NCBI GenBank assembly: GCA_902469555.1
Contig: CABRDB010000052.1
Coordinates: 1 to 8,018 of the forward strand
From: an uncultured Collinsella sp.
GTDB taxonomy: Bacteria > Actinomycetota > Coriobacteriia > Coriobacteriales > Coriobacteriaceae
Direction of reading: 5' to 3'
DNA length: 8,018 bases
Shown: positions 6,309 to 8,018 of the stretch, piece after piece
Numbering within the stretch: the stretch's first letter is position 1
Layout: every line of letters begins with the position of its first letter
Position numbers and translations under genes: made by a program
Notes under the pieces: model-generated
Database searches by the model: none
What the model was told of the DNA's origin: nothing
The model's input: the letters and a program-made list of their open reading frames with translations, nothing else

Positions 6309-6650
6309 ATGAAATACCGGAAGTCGCGGATATCCATCAACGAACAAATAGCACTATTGACAGAAAACAAGGGTCTTAATGCTCTGATCAAAGCGAACTC
6401 GAGCGAGCTTTGGTCGAAGTCGACCACTACAGACTGTCGGCCTACTGGTTTCCCTACAAAACCAAATGCAAGTCCGGGATTACCATCTTTCGCGAAGGCA
6501 CAGCATTCGAAACCATCATCTACACGTATGAATTTGACCGAGCCCTCCGGCAGTTAATGTTTGATGCGGTCGGCAGAATTGAGATCTACCTCAGAAGCAG
6601 AATTGCCTATCTTGCCTCTGAGGAACGCGGGCCTTTCTGTTACCCAGATG
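6309..6650 (+). pseudogene. Frameshifted, 3'-truncated Abi_2 (AbiD/AbiF) abortive-infection gene
   Basis: The start MKYRKSRISINEQIALLTENKGL is read from ATG 6309. The family then continues in the -1 frame with HYRLSAYW (6425-6448), FREGTAFETIIYTYEFDRALRQ (the EFDRALR block ends at 6550) and RIEIYLRSRIAYL (from 6575). A loss of about one base between 6380 and 6395 explains the switch; the second frame has a stop at 6377-6379. Family resemblance stops after GPFCYPD near 6650, so at least half of a normal Abi_2 protein is missing. The family carries a HEPN-type RNase domain with R-x4-6-H; here R-S-R-I-A-Y-L and the next residues contain no His. AGAGG lies five bases before ATG 6309. The base composition looks less GC-rich than its neighbours. 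It is almost certainly inactive. Confidence 0.75.
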
Positions 6651-6651
6651 T

Positions 6652-6870
6652 CGCCATAACGAGGCTCAACTCGGCATGTCCATCGCGCTTTGCGCCGCGC
6701 TGGGCTGCGCAGCCGTCTTTGGCAGCGCCACCAATACGCTGCTCGCGCCGATCCTTATTGGCTGCGAAGTCTTCGGCTTTGGTGACTTGCCGAAGTTCTT
6801 TATTGTCTGCGTCGTGGCTTACCTGTTCAACATGGATAAGTCGATCTACGCCCTGCAGCAGCGGGCGTAG
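6652..6870 (+). pseudogene. C-terminal remnant of a ClC-type chloride channel/antiporter gene
   Basis: The frame ending at TAG 6868-6870 encodes about 70 residues. It contains GCAAVFGSATNTLLAPILIG, then FFIVCVVAYLF and KSIYALQQRA. This matches the last part of voltage-gated chloride channel family proteins (A-A-V-F-G-A-T-N-T-P type motif, then a Tyr near the C-terminus like the chloride-coordinating Tyr of the last helix). The frame is open leftward but resemblance ends near 6655, exactly where Abi_2 resemblance ends in another frame. The N-terminal four-fifths or so is gone, including the selectivity motifs. An ATG at 6676 could start a 64-residue membrane peptide, but I see no good ribosome site. 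Confidence 0.65.
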
Positions 6871-6934
6871 ATGGATGTCCAAGCAGGTGGTCTCAACCGG
6901 AAACGGCGTCTTGGCTATGCAAAGTGCCCTGGCG

Positions 6935-7513
6935 CTATTCCTCGTACGCGCCCTCAAGCCGAAGCAGCCACTCCTTGCGATCGAGCCCGCCGGCATATCC
7001 GTTAAGCGAGCCGTCGGCGGCAACCACGCGATGGCACGGCACGATAATCGAAATGGGATTACGCGCGACCGCGGCCCCCACGGCACGGGGAGACACAACG
7101 GGTGCTTCGTTTCCCGGTACACGATGTCGAGCCGCAACACGCTGGGCGATCTCACCATACGTAGCGACCTCGCCACGCGGGATAGAAAGCAGCTCAAACC
7201 AAACCTCGCGCTGAAACGCCGTACCAATCATATGCAACGGCGGCGTAAACCGAGGCTCCTGCCCCGCAAAATAAGCATTCAGCCAAGCCCAAGAACGCTC
7301 AAGCACCGAAGAAGCCGCGCCATTTGCCGGACTCACCGAAGACATCCCACCGGTACCAGAAACCGCATCGGCACCTACGACATACTCCGCATCCTCTTTG
7401 AGCAGCGTAGAGCCAAAGTGCTCCTGACCCTCAAACCAAAGCCCCGTCAAACCGCGGCCATCAGCGGCAAGCAAGATTTCGCCCAAAGGCGAAGCAAACG
7501 TTGTCGTGACCAC
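6935..7513 (-). CDS. ogt: Methylated-DNA--protein-cysteine S-methyltransferase (O6-alkylguanine-DNA alkyltransferase)
   Basis: This is a 192-residue suicide repair enzyme that moves the alkyl group from O6-alkylguanine to its own cysteine. The active site IVPCHRV (157-163, acceptor C160) is intact. The helix-turn-helix region GTAFQREVWFELLSIPRGEV (97-116) with TYGEIA (118-123), the arginine-finger helix PRAVGAAVARNP (142-153), and GYAGGLDRKEWLL (172-184) are all present. The N-terminal ribonuclease-like domain holds a Ser/Gly/Ala-rich stretch at about 46-69, and the segment between the helix and the arginine finger (124-141) is longer than in the shortest homologues. The GTG start at 7513 is chosen because GAAAGGAG sits at ideal spacing before it and the family N-terminus follows. 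The gene converges on the ClC remnant, 64 nt away, with no clear terminator between. Confidence 0.93.
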   Translation of the reverse strand: MVTTTFASPLGEILLAADGRGLTGLWFEGQEHFGSTLLKEDAEYVVGADAVSGTGGMSSVSPANGAASSVLERSWAWLNAYFAGQEPRFTPPLHMIGTAFQREVWFELLSIPRGEVATYGEIAQRVAARHRVPGNEAPVVSPRAVGAAVARNPISIIVPCHRVVAADGSLNGYAGGLDRKEWLLRLEGAYEE

Positions 7514-7675
7514 CAGCGGCTCCTTTCAAAACTCCGCAACATAATACCGCGAATTGTGCAGACAACCCCGCAGATACGTCTGGGCGGGCCCGATTGTCCA
7601 AGGGAGGGAGTTTTTCCTCTCAATATCGGCCGATACCGAGTCACAACGCCCAAAACGATGTCCGGCAAAAACGTG
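7514..7675. other. Non-coding stretch between ogt and the palindromic element
   Basis: Apart from the ogt ribosome site and candidate promoter I see no gene. Short open frames on both strands show no family features and no good ribosome sites. A T-rich GAGTTTTTCCTC near 7610-7621 follows purine-rich sequence without a matching stem. Confidence 0.3.
7538..7565 (-). promoter_or_regulatory. Candidate ogt promoter
   Basis: On the minus strand TTGTCT (7565-7560) and TATGTT (7543-7538) are separated by 16 nt, each matching four of six consensus bases. TATTAT (7546-7541) overlaps and could be an alternative -10. They lie about 25-50 nt before the GTG start. No LexA-type palindrome or other operator is visible here. 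Confidence 0.3.
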
Positions 7676-7849
7676 GGTGAATGGTTTTCCGAGAAGTGAA
7701 CGAGTAAAACTAGGGCCCCGAAGCATCCGCATTTTTTAATTGCAAAACAGCAGGATTCATGCGATAAAACCGCAGGAAATGGCGGCCAAAATATCCTGAT
7801 GCTTCAAGGGTCCAAAATAGGTCGTTCACTTCCCGGAAAACCATTCACC
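7676..7849. repeat. 174-bp palindromic element, MITE-like, near-perfect 28-bp ends
   Basis: The ends are complementary at 27 of 28 positions (7676-7703 with 7822-7849; A7692 against C7833 is the only mismatch) and begin GGTGAATGGTTTTCC. Complementarity continues without gaps: a weak 16-nt block, then GAAGCATC (7720-7727) with GATGCTTC (7798-7805), then a T-rich block to 7737. By hand about 47 of 62 positions per arm match. The centre holds ATAAAACCGCAGG (7764-7776), the reverse complement of the 13-mer at 1519-1531. No transposase is encoded. No clear target-site duplication is visible at the edges. Confidence 0.8.
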
Positions 7850-7917
7850 TTCGATTCGCACCAACCCCTAAGCCCTCACAAGCAGCAAACGCAGGCGCGC
7901 CAAAGTTACCGCCTCAA

Positions 7918-8018
7918 CCCCAAAGTCACCCAAGGCAGCAGGCGCAACGCGCCGCAGCTGCCGGCCGCGCCCCCACAGTCCCCAAGGCGGCAGGCGCGAA
8001 GCGCCGAGGCCGCTGCCG
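7918..8018. repeat. GC-rich tandem repeat, each copy ending in a hairpin
   Basis: Two copies about 52 nt apart (7918-7954 and 7971-8006) share CCCCA-AGTC-CCCAAGGC-GCAGGCGC-A-GCGCCG with few differences. Each contains a hairpin: GGCGC/GCGCC with a 3-nt loop (7941-7953 and 7993-8005), extended by GGCAGC/GCTGCC (7934-7939 with 7957-7962) and by CGGCA/TGCCG (7988-7992 with 8014-8018). A partial third unit may lie near 7891-7910. They may be terminators of a gene beyond the right edge, but no T-tract is seen. Confidence 0.55.

Noticed and set aside
6380..6395. Programmed -1 frameshift as explanation for the split Abi_2 frame
   Set aside because: No X-XXY-YYZ slippery heptamer is in register here, and the gene is also truncated at its 3' end, so decay is the simpler reading.
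6676..6870. An intact 64-residue small membrane protein
   Set aside because: It matches the C-terminus of ClC channels, resemblance continues upstream of the ATG, and no ribosome site precedes it.
6410..7699. A 429-codon open frame on the + strand
   Set aside because: Only its first part (to about 6650) is Abi_2. The rest crosses the ClC remnant in the wrong frame and runs antisense to ogt, giving Arg/Pro-rich sequence typical of a GC-rich shadow frame.

Overview
The window looks like a chromosomal segment of a gut actinobacterium of the class Coriobacteriia, most like Collinsella. The grounds are GC-rich coding, GTG/ATG starts with purine-rich ribosome sites, recognisable protein families, and many short palindromic repeats between genes. 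This placement is by recognition, not by a search.

Layout. A strong hairpin near the left edge (24-56) probably ends an upstream gene. After about 290 nt of non-coding DNA comes a gene for a membrane-anchored XRE-family regulator (348-1262, +). Next is about 490 nt of non-coding DNA dense in inverted repeats (1315-1385, 1437-1596, 1676-1710, 1716-1756). A leftward two-gene ABC operon follows: a LolD/MacB-type ATPase (5227-4526) and a large FtsX-type permease (4532-1755). A 35-nt repeat lies in inverted orientation at both ends of this operon. To its right is a GyrI-like small-molecule-binding protein (5499-6137, +), whose promoter carries a perfect 14-bp LexA-type palindrome. Then comes a scar: a frameshifted, 3'-truncated Abi_2 (AbiD/AbiF) gene behind a structured leader, abutting the C-terminal end of a ClC-type chloride channel gene (about 6309-6870). 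An intact ogt-type O6-alkylguanine-DNA alkyltransferase (7513-6935, -) faces the scar. The last 500 nt hold no gene I can support, but contain a 174-bp palindromic element (7676-7849) and GC-rich tandem hairpins up to the right edge.

How it fits together. The ABC pair should form one inner-membrane machine of unknown substrate. The GyrI-like protein and Ogt are both plausibly protective against DNA-damaging or alkylating agents, and the LexA box places the first under SOS control. I regard this as the best biological lead. The Abi_2 and ClC remnants record a deletion or rearrangement in a variable spot. The two long palindromes (about 160 and 174 bp) share a 13-mer near their centres and look like members of one family of non-autonomous or structured repeats.
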